Source: Nitrososphaeria archaeon (lineage in GTDB: Archaea; Thermoproteota; Nitrososphaeria; Nitrososphaerales; JACAEJ01). Taken from it: a stretch of DNA of 50,301 bases. Shown here piece by piece: positions 1-9,057 of this stretch (its first letter is position 1; the number at the start of each line of letters is the position of its first letter). Where the stretch lies: assembly GCA_029775875.1 (NCBI GenBank), contig JARVKD010000004.1, positions 1 through 50,301 of the forward strand, read 5' to 3'. Made by a program: the position numbers and the translations under genes. The notes under the pieces were generated by a model that saw only the letters and a list, made by a program, of their open reading frames with translations, made no database searches and had not been told where the DNA came from.

Positions 1-477
1 CTTGGGATCAAGATCAATCTTTCCAGAGACAAGATTTACCAAAATGGTCATGTCTGGCTTGTGAAAGTTGACCCTTTTACCAGTCTTAGAAGCTATGATC
101 TTACCTATCTCTCTCGTTATCTCACTCTTTATCGCTTCTCCTCCTCTCAGCTTAAATTTAGCCCTTAGACTGTCCTCTCTTTCCATGAAGTCTTTTGGAA
201 GTTTTGCACCTATAAGAAAGTCGTCAAACTCATAATCCTTTAATTGCTCTAAAATCTTGACAGAATTTTCTTTTAAAGACTGCATTGAATCTTGGCAGAT
301 GAAGCATGAACCTTTCTTTGCCTTCACTTTGACTTCTTTTCTTATCATCTTTCCCTTAACTTCATTACTATCTCCTTTGATGCTCGGGAACTGCCTTCCA
401 AGGCACCAATTACATAATGGATAATCGGCAAGTATAATCCCAGCCAGATTAGCTATGCTTTTTCCAATAGATGGCAT
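1..477 (-). CDS. pus10: tRNA pseudouridine synthase Pus10, N-terminal part (gene runs off the window)
   Basis: The reverse strand is open from an ATG at 477 to the window edge (159 codons), so the catalytic C-terminal part is missing. The visible part carries a zinc-finger-like set of cysteines: LCNWCLGRQF near residues 20-30 and CFIC near residues 58-61. A basic, THUMP-like region follows (KLRGGEAIKSEITREIG, KRVNFHKPD). This is the N-terminal layout of archaeal Pus10, which makes pseudouridine 54 and 55 in the tRNA T loop. The LCxxCLGRQF signature is the main reason for the call. The gene diverges from the copper genes to its right. Confidence 0.82.
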   Translation of the reverse strand, partial: MPSIGKSIANLAGIILADYPLCNWCLGRQFPSIKGDSNEVKGKMIRKEVKVKAKKGSCFICQDSMQSLKENSVKILEQLKDYEFDDFLIGAKLPKDFMEREDSLRAKFKLRGGEAIKSEITREIGKIIASKTGKRVNFHKPDMTILVNLVSGKIDLDPK

Positions 478-616
478 CAAGACACCTTAAGAGCGCTAAA
501 GCTATTAAAATAAAGTAATTAATAAGTTAGCCATAACGAATAATCCGATTTGCTAAAGTATTGTGATAAATTCTTAAGGTAGATTATCATAATTATAATT
601 TAGAAGGGGGATTTAA

Positions 617-856
617 TTGACTATAAGTAAAACTATTGAAAAAAGCAGAAGAGTAACATTCACAATACCCTACACGGGTTGCATAGACTGCCACATATCC
701 AACATAAAGTCTAACCTAAAGAAATTGGAAGGAGTGAGAGATGTAGAGATGAAACTCTGGACTGCTCAAATAGAATACTACCCATCAAAAATCAGCTTAA
801 AAGAGATCAAGAAAGCCATAACTGATTTGGGCTACGAAATTTCTGAGCGAAACTGA
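617..856 (+). CDS. HMA-domain metallochaperone-like protein
   Basis: A 79-residue protein spanning a single heavy-metal-associated (HMA) ferredoxin-like domain. The metal-binding CxxC is GCIDC at about residues 21-25, and the tail ITDLGYEI is typical of the family. Such proteins carry Cu+ and hand it to P1B-type ATPases in the cytoplasm. The TTG start at 617 sits just after a strong GGGGG Shine-Dalgarno at 606-610. The stop at 854-856 lies directly before the ATPase gene, so they are probably cotranscribed. The usual Met before the first Cys (GMxCxxC) is replaced by Tyr-Thr-Gly, so metal preference is not certain. Confidence 0.85.
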   Translation: MTISKTIEKSRRVTFTIPYTGCIDCHISNIKSNLKKLEGVRDVEMKLWTAQIEYYPSKISLKEIKKAITDLGYEISERN

Positions 857-864
857 GGTGGGAG

Positions 865-2922
865 CTGATAGCAAAAGACCCCGTATGTGGCATGTATGTA
901 AATGAGAAGACCACAAATCTTAAGGCAAAAGTGAGAGGAAGAGAGTACTATTTCTGCAGCACAAATTGTATGGAAACCTTCCTTAAGCCAGAAATCGAAC
1001 TGCGCAACCTAAAGATACTTACATCATTTTCCATAATTTTCGGAGCGATAGTATTCTTACTAGCCTTTACTCCGTTGAACTTTCCTATCTTTGCAAGTCA
1101 AATATGGCAGTTCCTTCTTGCTACCCCAGTTCAATTTATAGCAGGGATAAGGTTCTACAGGGGCACTTTAGATGCTATAAGAAATAGATCGGCTAACATG
1201 GATTCTCTGATTGCAATAGGAACAAGCACAGCTTGGCTTTATAGCACTATTGTAACTTTCTTTCCAGGTTCTTTACCCGGCTCAGAAGTATATTTCGATA
1301 CGGCTGCGCTAATAATCGCTCTGGTGCTAGTTGGAAGGACTCTTGAGCATATAGCGAAAGGAAAGGCGTCAGAAGCTGTAAGAAGGCTTCTAGATCTGCA
1401 ACCTACTCTTGCAACAATAATTCGTAATGAGAAAGAGGAGCAAGTCCCTGTCGAAGAAGTGAGAGTAGGAGACATTATCCTAGTCAAGCCTGGAGAGAAG
1501 ATACCTGTTGATGGGGAAGTTATAGAAGGTCATTCCTCTGTTGATGAAAAGATGATAACAGGAGAGAGCATCCCTGTGGAGAAGAAGGTTGGCGATGAGG
1601 TGATAGGAGCAACGATGAACAAGACTGGAGTTTTGAAGTTCAAGGCTACAAAAGTTGGTGCAGACACTACTTTGTCTCAGATCATCAATCTTGTAGAGGA
1701 GGCACAATCCACAAAGGCTCCTGTTGAGAGGTTAGTTGACAGAATTTCTTCTTATTTCGTCCCGATTGTAATCTTGGTAGCAGTAGGAGCTTTTGCGGGC
1801 TGGTATCTTCTACTTGGAAAACCCTTTGGCTTTGCTTTGCTGGCTTTCATAGCCGTGATAATAATAGCTTGTCCTTGCGCTCTAGGCATCGCAACTCCAA
1901 TAGCCCTTGTAACAGGAACAGGAAAGGGCGCAGAGAATGGAATTCTAATAAAAGGAGCTGAATATCTAGAAAGGTCTCGCAAGATTGATACGATAGTCTT
2001 CGATAAAACAGGCACTTTGACAAAAGGAGAGCCTTCCGTGACAGATTTGATTCCTCTAACAAACTCAAAGGAAGAAGAAATCCTCAAGATAGCGGCAATA
2101 GCTGAGAAGGGGTCTGAACATCCTTTGGGAGAAGCGATAATGAGAAAGGCTGAGGAAGAAGGGATTGAAATAAATGACCCAGAATCCTTTGAGGCAGTTC
2201 CTGGGCATGGTGTAAAAATAACTTACAATGAAAACGAATACCTTCTAGGCAACAGAAGACTCATGGTGCAAAATGGAATAGAAGTTCAAGAATATGAAGA
2301 TCAAATCAAAAAGCTAGAGAACGAAGGAAGGACTGTCATGATTCTAGCTTCTAAGCAAAGAGTTATGGGTTTAATAGCGGCTGCTGACTTGCCAAAGGAA
2401 GAAGCGAAAGAGACTATTGAAAGCCTTAAGAAATTGGGCTTGGAAGTTATAATGCTATCTGGTGATAATAGAAGGACAGCTGAGGCTGTAGCAAAACAGC
2501 TGGGCATAAAAAAGGTCTTTGCTGAAGTTTTGCCTGGAGAAAAGTCCGAAGTCATCAAGAAGCTTCAAAGTGAAGGAAAGTCTGTAGCAATGGTCGGAGA
2601 TGGAATTAACGATGCCCCAGCTTTGGCTCAAGCAGACTTAGGGATAGCTGTAGGGAGTGGGACAGACGTTGCAAGAGAAACTGGGGGCATAGTCTTGATA
2701 AAGGATGATTTGAAGGATGTAGTCACTGCCATTAAGTTGAGCAGAAAGACCTTATCAAAAGTAAAGCAAAACCTGTTTTGGGCTTTTGCCTACAATACAG
2801 CATTAATACCTGCTGCTGCTCTAGGAATAATAAGCCCGATAATAGCTGCAGGAGCTATGGCCATGAGCTCCTTTACAGTAGTGATGAACACTCTCTTCCT
2901 TAGAAGGTTCAAGCCGGAATGA
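865..2922 (+). CDS. copA: Copper-exporting P1B-type ATPase with N-terminal YHS domain
   Basis: A heavy-metal P-type ATPase of about 685 residues. Numbering from the ATG at 892: TGES (actuator) at 223-226, the Cu+-type CPC in a membrane helix at 327-329, and the phosphorylated DKTGT at 371-375. SEHPLGEA and GDGINDAP follow. The late helices contain AFAYN and MSSFTVVMN, the Cu+ P1B-1 signature. The N-terminus is a YHS metal-binding domain (YYFCSTNC). The YHS motif DPVCGMYV begins upstream of the ATG at 892, and the only in-frame candidates are CTG 853, CTG 865 and ATA 868. I place the start at CTG 865, a few bases after GAGGTGGGAG. It likely exports Cu+, fed by the two flanking HMA proteins. 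Confidence 0.9.
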   Translation: MIAKDPVCGMYVNEKTTNLKAKVRGREYYFCSTNCMETFLKPEIELRNLKILTSFSIIFGAIVFLLAFTPLNFPIFASQIWQFLLATPVQFIAGIRFYRGTLDAIRNRSANMDSLIAIGTSTAWLYSTIVTFFPGSLPGSEVYFDTAALIIALVLVGRTLEHIAKGKASEAVRRLLDLQPTLATIIRNEKEEQVPVEEVRVGDIILVKPGEKIPVDGEVIEGHSSVDEKMITGESIPVEKKVGDEVIGATMNKTGVLKFKATKVGADTTLSQIINLVEEAQSTKAPVERLVDRISSYFVPIVILVAVGAFAGWYLLLGKPFGFALLAFIAVIIIACPCALGIATPIALVTGTGKGAENGILIKGAEYLERSRKIDTIVFDKTGTLTKGEPSVTDLIPLTNSKEEEILKIAAIAEKGSEHPLGEAIMRKAEEEGIEINDPESFEAVPGHGVKITYNENEYLLGNRRLMVQNGIEVQEYEDQIKKLENEGRTVMILASKQRVMGLIAAADLPKEEAKETIESLKKLGLEVIMLSGDNRRTAEAVAKQLGIKKVFAEVLPGEKSEVIKKLQSEGKSVAMVGDGINDAPALAQADLGIAVGSGTDVARETGGIVLIKDDLKDVVTAIKLSRKTLSKVKQNLFWAFAYNTALIPAAALGIISPIIAAGAMAMSSFTVVMNTLFLRRFKPE

Positions 2923-2935
2923 TGTTGAGTTAGGA

Positions 2936-3172
2936 TTGGTTGATTTAAAAGATAAGCAAAGGATAAGAGTCAGAATAGTGGGCATGGACTGTTACTCTTG
3001 CTCTCTACTTCTAGATAGAACGCTCAAACGTGTGAAGGGAGTAGAGAAAGTCTGGGTAAACTATGTTTTGGATACAGTTTTCGTTGAATTCGATCCTAGC
3101 ATAATAAGTGAGAACGATATTCTTCAAATGATAAAAAAGAAGACGGGATACGATGCCTTCATACATCATTAG
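2936..3172 (+). CDS. HMA-domain copper chaperone-like protein
   Basis: A 78-residue single HMA domain with the classical GMDCYSC motif at about residues 17-23, so MxCxxC is intact, unlike the first HMA protein of this cluster. It starts with TTG at 2936, 13 bases after the ATPase stop, and its last codons overlap the convergent srp54 gene by four bases. It is either a second soluble copper carrier or a detached N-terminal HMA domain of the ATPase, which itself has a YHS but no HMA domain. The pairing of HMA, YHS-CopA and HMA suggests one transcription unit. Copper specificity is inferred from the ATPase. Confidence 0.83.
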   Translation: MVDLKDKQRIRVRIVGMDCYSCSLLLDRTLKRVKGVEKVWVNYVLDTVFVEFDPSIISENDILQMIKKKTGYDAFIHH

Positions 3173-4497
3173 GAAGGTTGAGTTGCCATTCTCTTTAATA
3201 ACTGCCTCATCTCTCTGCCCTTCGATGCCTTCATGATGGCTTTGGACTGCCGATACTTTGCCAGCATTTCCTTGACTTCTTTTTCACTCACGCCAGAGCC
3301 CATGGCTATTCTCTTAATCCTTGAAGAATTAAGAATCTCAGGATTTTCTCTCTCAACTTTCGTCATGGATTGAATTATGACTTTCCACTTCTTCATCTTA
3401 GCTTCTAATTCTTCTAAGCCCTCTTTTGGAACCAATGAAGATAGACCAGGGATCAGGTCTAGAACCTTTCTTAATGAACCCATTTTCTTCACTTGCTCAA
3501 GTTGATAGTAAAGATCATCTATTGTCATCTTGCCAGAAATTATCCTCTGAACCTTCTTCTCATCAGCCTCTATCTCTAGCTCTTTTGCTCTTTCTATAAG
3601 GGCTCTTATATCTCCTAACCCTAATAGTCTGCCAACGAACCTTGTAGGAGAAAAAGCCTCTAAATCATCGACTCTTTCTCCTGTTCCTATGAATAGTATC
3701 TTAGCTCCAGTGGCTGCAGCAGCTGCTAATGCGCCACCACCCTTGGCTGCACCATCTAACTTCGTTACTATTATCCCTCCAACAGGCACCGATTTATGGA
3801 AGGCTTCAGACTGAGCGTAGCACTGCTGTCCTATGGTTCCATCAATTACAAGTAATGTCAAATCAGGGTTTATTTCACTAGATATTTTCTTCATCTCCTC
3901 TAAAAGACCCTTCTCCTCTTTATGCCTTCCAGCCGTATCTACGATTATGACATTCTTCTTATCTTCAAAATACTTCAATCCTTCACTGGCAACTTTTATC
4001 GAATCATCGAACTTTTCATCCCCAAAGACTTCTATTCCTATATCCTTTGCATAAGTTCTTAATTGGACAAGAGCACCAGGCCGAAAAGTGTCTGCACATA
4101 CTAAACCTACTTTGTATCCTTTCTTCTGAAAGTATCTTGCCAGCTTTGCTGAAACCAGAGTCTTACCAGAGCCTTGAATGCCCATTAGCAATATTACATT
4201 AACTTTATTGGTAGGAAGCTCTAACTTGCTCTCAGTTCCTAATATATTCGTTAGTTCATCGTATAGGATTTTTATTATGTAATCCTTTCTTGATAAGCCT
4301 GGAGGAGGATTCTCTTGAAGGGCTCTTTTTTCTATCTTAGATGATAGTTCAAGAACTAGTTTCACATTGACATCGGCTTGTAATAAAGCTCTTTGAGCAT
4401 CTTTTACGAATTCTTTTATCAGTTGCTCATCCACAGTGCTTGCTGATAAAATCCTCTTTATTGCTGCCTGTAATCCTTCCTTTAACCTATCTAGCAT
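3169..4497 (-). CDS. srp54: Signal recognition particle 54 kDa protein (SRP54)
   Basis: The 442-residue length is normal for archaeal SRP54. The N domain occupies about residues 1-95 and the GTPase G domain follows: P-loop GIQGSGKT at 106-113, DTAGR at 187-191, [10 protein letters not shown] from 245. The methionine-rich M domain, which binds signal peptides and 7S RNA, begins near 300. It targets nascent membrane and secreted proteins to the FtsY receptor and the Sec translocon. The ATG start lies four bases after the stop of the upstream dph6-like gene, so the two form an operon. Confidence 0.96.
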   Translation of the reverse strand: MLDRLKEGLQAAIKRILSASTVDEQLIKEFVKDAQRALLQADVNVKLVLELSSKIEKRALQENPPPGLSRKDYIIKILYDELTNILGTESKLELPTNKVNVILLMGIQGSGKTLVSAKLARYFQKKGYKVGLVCADTFRPGALVQLRTYAKDIGIEVFGDEKFDDSIKVASEGLKYFEDKKNVIIVDTAGRHKEEKGLLEEMKKISSEINPDLTLLVIDGTIGQQCYAQSEAFHKSVPVGGIIVTKLDGAAKGGGALAAAAATGAKILFIGTGERVDDLEAFSPTRFVGRLLGLGDIRALIERAKELEIEADEKKVQRIISGKMTIDDLYYQLEQVKKMGSLRKVLDLIPGLSSLVPKEGLEELEAKMKKWKVIIQSMTKVERENPEILNSSRIKRIAMGSGVSEKEVKEMLAKYRQSKAIMKASKGREMRQLLKRMATQPS

Positions 4498-4501
4498 CTT
4501 A

Positions 4502-5188
4502 TCACCCTTTGTCCACCATCATCAATTCTTGAATTTCAATAGCACCAGAATCTTTCTCCCATCTTTTTATAACTCTTAAAGGTATCAGCCTTTTTTTATA
4601 AAGTGGTGCATCGAGTACAAATGAATCATAATCCCCTCCTTCGCCTGTAGGGTTAAAATGATACTTTTCCGACAATCTTAACAGTTCATCAACGCTCTGC
4701 TTAGTTAAATGCCTTCCTAACCAACTTTCATCCAACCCGTAGGCTGCTACAGCAACTATCATAACATCCATCCCCATTGATATTATTTCTTCAAGAACAT
4801 CGCTAGGTTTCATATTCCAAAGAGGTGCTAAATGCTTCATATTAACGGATTCAGCGATCTTGTCGAATCTATCCTTCTGGTAATTCGACGCTATGCCACC
4901 ACTGATGATCAGATCAGCCTTTAATTTCTTAAGGGCTCTCTCTAAAGAACCTTCTTCATCTTCTTTTTTCGCTTCAAATCCATACCAATCTATACCGATG
5001 CTCTCAGCTATCTTTTTTACATGTTTAACGTTATGAGCATGATATAACATGCTATAAGGGTCTTCTGGCAACATTGTAACAATTCCTACAATTCTTAATC
5101 CTAGAGCCCATGCTTTATGAAGAGCCAGAGTAGAATCCTTTCCACCAGAGGATATAACTAAAGCTCTATCGCCTTGAATCGAAGCCAT
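4502..5188 (-). CDS. dph6: Diphthine--ammonia ligase family (Dph6-type PP-loop ATPase)
   Basis: The 228-residue protein opens with an adenine-nucleotide alpha-hydrolase fold and the PP-loop SSGGKDSTLAL at about residues 13-23. ADLIISGGIAS and the conserved GEGGDYDSFVLDAPLY follow in the C-terminal half; both are typical of the ATP-binding family that includes Dph6. Dph6 performs the last, ATP-dependent amidation in making diphthamide on elongation factor 2. Archaeal members have also been annotated simply as ATP-binding proteins. Its place just upstream of srp54 fits a translation-related role. Confidence 0.85.
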   Translation of the reverse strand: MASIQGDRALVISSGGKDSTLALHKAWALGLRIVGIVTMLPEDPYSMLYHAHNVKHVKKIAESIGIDWYGFEAKKEDEEGSLERALKKLKADLIISGGIASNYQKDRFDKIAESVNMKHLAPLWNMKPSDVLEEIISMGMDVMIVAVAAYGLDESWLGRHLTKQSVDELLRLSEKYHFNPTGEGGDYDSFVLDAPLYKKRLIPLRVIKRWEKDSGAIEIQELMMVDKG

Positions 5189-5326
5189 TCAAGTTCATTT
5201 TATTTGAAGATGGAATTAAGTATAACGGGTTAAAAGAAGATTTAAAAGTGCTTATTTCATCATAAGGTCTTCGATGATTTAAAGTTGCTTACCCTAGCTA
5301 TCGCCAAACTCTAACTTTAGCATAAG

Positions 5327-5393
5327 TCGACCCATCAGCACTTATAATCCTCGTCATCATTCAGATGCTCTTCCTTAATATCATCAAGGTTAG
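5327..5393 (-). ncRNA. Possible C/D box guide sRNA
   Basis: In the 226-base gap between dph6 and the Ca-ATPase gene, the minus strand reads in order: a C-like box TTGATGA (5387-5381), 16 bases, CTGA as D' (5364-5361), ATGATGA as C' (5360-5354), 15 bases, CTGA as D (5338-5335). An ACC before C can pair with GGT after D as a short terminal stem. Order and spacing suit an archaeal C/D RNA that guides 2'-O-methylation, but D' and C' abut with no spacer and the guides are slightly long. I recognised no target. Confidence 0.27.
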
Positions 5394-5414
5394 CGATTAT
5401 TACATCTTGAGAAG

Positions 5415-8102
5415 TTATGAAGATTTGGAACGTCCTGACTTTTTTCTAAGATGCTTTTCGACTTCGACCATGAGTATGGAGGACGCAACTAGTAAAACCC
5501 ACATGAATGTTTCTAGAGGTATAGGCTCGGTTCGTAAGATAAATTGCAAAGCCGGGTGGTAGATAGCCAGAATTTGAGCTACGAAAGCCGCAGCTATGCT
5601 GATGAGGAGGAACCTATTAGAGAAGGGATTAATAGAAAATACCGTCCGTCTTTCAGAACGGCTCATGAAGGCATAGAAAAATTGGAAGAAAACCATGGTC
5701 GTTAAAGCCGCTGTTCTCGCCTGCCCTAAGGTCGCTCCAGAATTTATTTGCCATGAGAAGATTAGCAAGGTTCCCAGCATTAAGACTATGCCGGTAATTA
5801 CAAGTCTTGGAATGAGTCCAAAGAGAACACCTGCCTTAGGATCTCTTGGAGGAATCTTCTCCACTCCCTCCTCCTCACGCTCAAAAGCCAAAGCTACATC
5901 TTGCAAGCCGTTAGTAACCAAATTCAGCCATAGTAGTTGTGTAGGAAGGAAAGGAAGAGGCATCCCAAGAAGCAGGGTCGCTGGAATTGTCATGGCCAAT
6001 CCTATGCCAGTTGCCACTAGGAAGAGTGTTACTTTTCTGATGTTTTCAAAGACTATTCGACCCTCTTTTACTGCTGAATATATGCTGGCAAAATTATCAT
6101 CAGTCAAAACCATATCACTGGCATCTTTAGCAACATCAGTACCTGATATTCCCATGGCTACGCCGATTTGAGCAGCTTTCAAAGCGGGGGCATCGTTTAC
6201 TCCATCTCCTGTCACCGCAACGATCTCGCCATGCTTCTGAAACGCCTTCACTATTCTGAACTTATGGTGAGGAGATACCCTTGAAAAGATCGAGACATCC
6301 TTAACCTTTCGATATAACTCTTCGTCGCTCATCTCCTCAATCTCTCTTCCTGTTATGACTTCAGCCTCCTTCCCGACTATACCAATCTGCTCAGCTATCG
6401 ATCTTGCAGTTAAAGGATGGTCACCAGTCACCATAACTACCCTTATCCCAGCCTTTTTAGCTAATGCAACGGCCTCTACAGCCTCAGGCCTAGGCGGATC
6501 GATCATGGCCTGATATCCAGCAAAGATCAAACCCCCTTTCTCGATTTCTTCATGCGTAATCTCTTGGGTCTCAGGCGGCATCTCCCTATATGCCATAGCT
6601 AAAACCCTTAACCCTTCAGAGGCTAGGGAATGGGCTACATCCAATAGTTGTTCATGGGAGCAAGCTTCAACTCTCCCATCGATGTGACATGCCGACTTGA
6701 ACATCACAAAGATCTTTTCAGGCGCTCCTTTTACAAATACGATCTTTTTACCATCGTGTTCATGGAGAGTAGCCATATAGCCTCTCTCAGATTCAAATGG
6801 TACAATATCTATAGTTGGATATTCCTGACTTAACGTTTCAGGGTCGAAGCCCCTCTTCATCGCAGATATTATAAGCGCGCCCTCAGTCGGGTCGCCATCA
6901 ACCTTCCGGATATCATCTTTCAAGTAGACCTTAGATTCGTTGCATAGCATGCCTATTATCAGCGTCAAGTCTAGGGATAAATCTGCACCGCTCAAGACAG
7001 AGCCATTTATGAGGAAACTACCTTCAAGGTCGTATCCTGTTCCCGTAACTTCGTATAACCGCCCGGGAGTGTAGACCTTCTTTACCGTCATTTCATTCTT
7101 TGTAAGTGTGCCAGTTTTATCAGAGCATATTACAGTAGTGCTTCCCAGAGTCTCTACTGCAGGCAGCTTTCTGATTATTGTGTTACGCTTGGACATCCTA
7201 TTCACACCGATGGAGAGAGTTATCGTAATTACTGCAGGAAGTCCTTCAGGTATGACACCTACAGCCAAAGCAACAGCGGTAAAGAACATGTCCACAATGC
7301 TCTCACCCAAAGCTACTCCATACACTACTACTATGGCGCCTAGAAGAATTATCGCAATTCCTATCCTCTTGCTAAAATGGTCCATCCTAACTAGCAGTGG
7401 AGTCTTGGTAACTTCTGTCTTTTTTACCTCCTCGGATATCTTACCCAATTCAGTCCTTGTACCAGTTTCAACGACGACCCCTCTTCCCCGACCTGTTGAC
7501 ACAACCGTGCCCATGAAAGCCAGATTCAACTGGTCGCCAGGAACGAGGTTCTCATCGGCTATTCTTTCTACTTGCTTTTCAACAGGGACAGATTCGCCGG
7601 TCAATGCGGACTCATCTATCTTGAGCTCTTTAACCATGAAAAGCCGCATGTCTGCTGGAACTCTTACACCTGAAGTTAATACCACTACATCCCCGGGCAC
7701 AACATCACCAGCATCGACCTCAACCTCTAAGCCGTCACGAAGGACTCTTGCTTTGGGTGCTACCATCTGGGCAAGTCTTTTCATCGCCTCCTCTGCCCTG
7801 TACTCTTGAACAAAGCCTATAGTGGCGTTCAATGCTACGACTGACATGATGACTATTGTATCGATATAATGGGCAAGAGCAAGAGTTATTATCCCAGCGA
7901 AGAAGAGAATGTATATTAAAGGATTTCTAAACTGGTTGAAAAATATGACCATCGGAGATGGACCTTTATCTTCTTCCAATCGGTTATGGCCGTATTTTTC
8001 CAAACGCGCTCTAGCCTCAGAGGTAGTGAGACCTTCTTCCCGAGTTGCTAAACGAATAAAGACATCTTTTACATCAAGTTGGTACCATTCTTCTTTTGAC
8101 AA
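5415..8102 (-). CDS. P-type cation ATPase, Ca2+-transporting type (P2)
   Basis: An 895-residue protein with the P2-ATPase domain order: cation ATPase N-terminal domain (LATREEGLTTSEARARLEKYG), actuator with TGES, membrane segment with PEGLPAVITITLSIG, phosphorylation site [13 protein letters not shown], nucleotide-binding domain, GDGVNDAPALK, and a C-terminal four-helix cation ATPase domain (MPLPFLPTQLLWLNLVTNG). These are SERCA/PMR1-like features, so Ca2+ or Mn2+ export across the membrane is the likely job; Na+/K+ relatives cannot be excluded. It starts with TTG and no Shine-Dalgarno is evident. Base composition is richer in G+C and uses more CGN arginine codons than the neighbours, possibly a sign of transfer. 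Confidence 0.9.
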   Translation of the reverse strand: MSKEEWYQLDVKDVFIRLATREEGLTTSEARARLEKYGHNRLEEDKGPSPMVIFFNQFRNPLIYILFFAGIITLALAHYIDTIVIMSVVALNATIGFVQEYRAEEAMKRLAQMVAPKARVLRDGLEVEVDAGDVVPGDVVVLTSGVRVPADMRLFMVKELKIDESALTGESVPVEKQVERIADENLVPGDQLNLAFMGTVVSTGRGRGVVVETGTRTELGKISEEVKKTEVTKTPLLVRMDHFSKRIGIAIILLGAIVVVYGVALGESIVDMFFTAVALAVGVIPEGLPAVITITLSIGVNRMSKRNTIIRKLPAVETLGSTTVICSDKTGTLTKNEMTVKKVYTPGRLYEVTGTGYDLEGSFLINGSVLSGADLSLDLTLIIGMLCNESKVYLKDDIRKVDGDPTEGALIISAMKRGFDPETLSQEYPTIDIVPFESERGYMATLHEHDGKKIVFVKGAPEKIFVMFKSACHIDGRVEACSHEQLLDVAHSLASEGLRVLAMAYREMPPETQEITHEEIEKGGLIFAGYQAMIDPPRPEAVEAVALAKKAGIRVVMVTGDHPLTARSIAEQIGIVGKEAEVITGREIEEMSDEELYRKVKDVSIFSRVSPHHKFRIVKAFQKHGEIVAVTGDGVNDAPALKAAQIGVAMGISGTDVAKDASDMVLTDDNFASIYSAVKEGRIVFENIRKVTLFLVATGIGLAMTIPATLLLGMPLPFLPTQLLWLNLVTNGLQDVALAFEREEEGVEKIPPRDPKAGVLFGLIPRLVITGIVLMLGTLLIFSWQINSGATLGQARTAALTTMVFFQFFYAFMSRSERRTVFSINPFSNRFLLISIAAAFVAQILAIYHPALQFILRTEPIPLETFMWVLLVASSILMVEVEKHLRKKSGRSKSS

Positions 8103-8339
8103 ACTTCAAATTATACCGATCTATCAAGTAAAAAAGCTATCGATCATCAAATCTTTTCAAGGTTAATTATCTAGTTAATCTGTCAATAAACAAATTTATT
8201 GCTACATTTCAAAAAGATACTATCGAATAAGTTCACTTCCGTTAGATCTCTTCCTACATAAAAAGTAAATCCTATTGTTAGAGGCACTATTAAAGAACAA
8301 AATGCTAATATATTAAAAAGCTCTTATAATTTAGAGGCA

Positions 8340-8540
8340 ATGTTATTGTCAAGTATCAGATACGCTCGTCTAACCGAGTCTCAATTAAAGAAGATTCAGG
8401 CTCTTGAGAAGGAATTAGGAAATGTGCATCTTCTTGCTGTTGAGAAGGCTCCAACTATTGCAAGCCTTTCAAAAGAAGATTTAGCAAAAATACAGAAGTT
8501 AGAGAAAGAGCTTAGCGTGATTTTAGTAGCCTATAAGTGA
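8340..8540 (+). CDS. Small protein of unknown function with an internal duplication
   Basis: A 66-residue protein made of two similar halves: LTESQLKKIQALEKELG followed by a beta-like LLAVEK, then LSKEDLAKIQKLEKEL followed by VILVAYK. Each half predicts a helix and a short strand. A TATA-like element (ATATATTA) sits about 30 bases before the ATG, consistent with a leaderless transcript. It lies 62 bases upstream of aIF5A on the same strand, but a separate TATA box lies between them. I do not recognise the family. The repeat and promoter spacing argue that it is a real gene. Confidence 0.6.
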   Translation: MLLSSIRYARLTESQLKKIQALEKELGNVHLLAVEKAPTIASLSKEDLAKIQKLEKELSVILVAYK

Positions 8541-8561
8541 GAATCAAGAATTAAATTTACC

Positions 8562-8602
8562 TTATATACCACTTAGATGGTCAAAATCATGGGGAGTTAG
8601 GG
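8562..8602 (+). promoter_or_regulatory. aIF5A promoter and ribosome-binding site
   Basis: TTATATA at 8562-8568 is a good archaeal TATA box. Transcription would start near 8590, leaving a short leader that carries GGGGAG at 8591-8596. This Shine-Dalgarno, six bases before the TTG at 8603, decides the start. Confidence 0.6.
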
Positions 8603-8998
8603 TTGAGCAAGCCTGTCGATCTTGGTAGCTTGAAAGAAGGGTCTTATATAATAATCGATAACGAAGCTTGTAGGATAGTATCTTATGATAAATCCAAACC
8701 AGGAAAGCACGGTTCTGCAAAGGCAAGAGTTGTAGCCATAGGATTGTTTGATAATGTAAAGAGAAGTATGGTGTCTCCTGTCGACAGCATGGTTCAAGTT
8801 CCTATAGTAGAGAAAAGAGGAGGGCAGATAATATCGATAATGCCAGACAAGGTTCAAATCATGGACCTTGAAACTTTTGAGGTTTTTGAAGCTCCAAAGC
8901 CTGAAGAGCCTGAAATTAGGGAAAAATTATCCCCAGGGAATGAAGTAGAGTATTGGAAAGTTTTAGGGAAGAGCAAGATAATGAGAGTAAAGGGCTAA
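8603..8998 (+). CDS. eif5a: Translation factor aIF5A (hypusine-containing)
   Basis: 131 residues, the normal size for archaeal IF5A. The N-terminal SH3-like domain has the exposed loop [12 protein letters not shown] at residues 31-42, in which Lys35 is the residue modified to hypusine or deoxyhypusine. The C-terminal OB-fold domain follows ([21 protein letters not shown]). The protein binds the ribosomal E site and relieves stalling during elongation, especially at proline runs. The gene stands alone with its own promoter; no deoxyhypusine synthase is visible in this window. Confidence 0.96.
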   Translation: MSKPVDLGSLKEGSYIIIDNEACRIVSYDKSKPGKHGSAKARVVAIGLFDNVKRSMVSPVDSMVQVPIVEKRGGQIISIMPDKVQIMDLETFEVFEAPKPEEPEIREKLSPGNEVEYWKVLGKSKIMRVKG

Positions 8999-9057
8999 TA
9001 ATTTAAAAAAGAAAATCTTAAAAGCATAGTAAAACGCAAATTCAAAGGTAAGAATAG

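Noticed and set aside
5365-5562. 65-codon plus-strand frame next to the Ca-ATPase 3' end
   Set aside because: Mostly antisense to the ATPase C-terminus, no recognisable start signals and no domain.
7108-7809. Long plus-strand reading frame (233 codons) inside the Ca-ATPase gene
   Set aside because: It lies fully antisense to a gene with clear P-type ATPase motifs, and its product is low-complexity Ser/Thr/Pro-rich, typical of a shadow frame. The same applies to 5695-6171.
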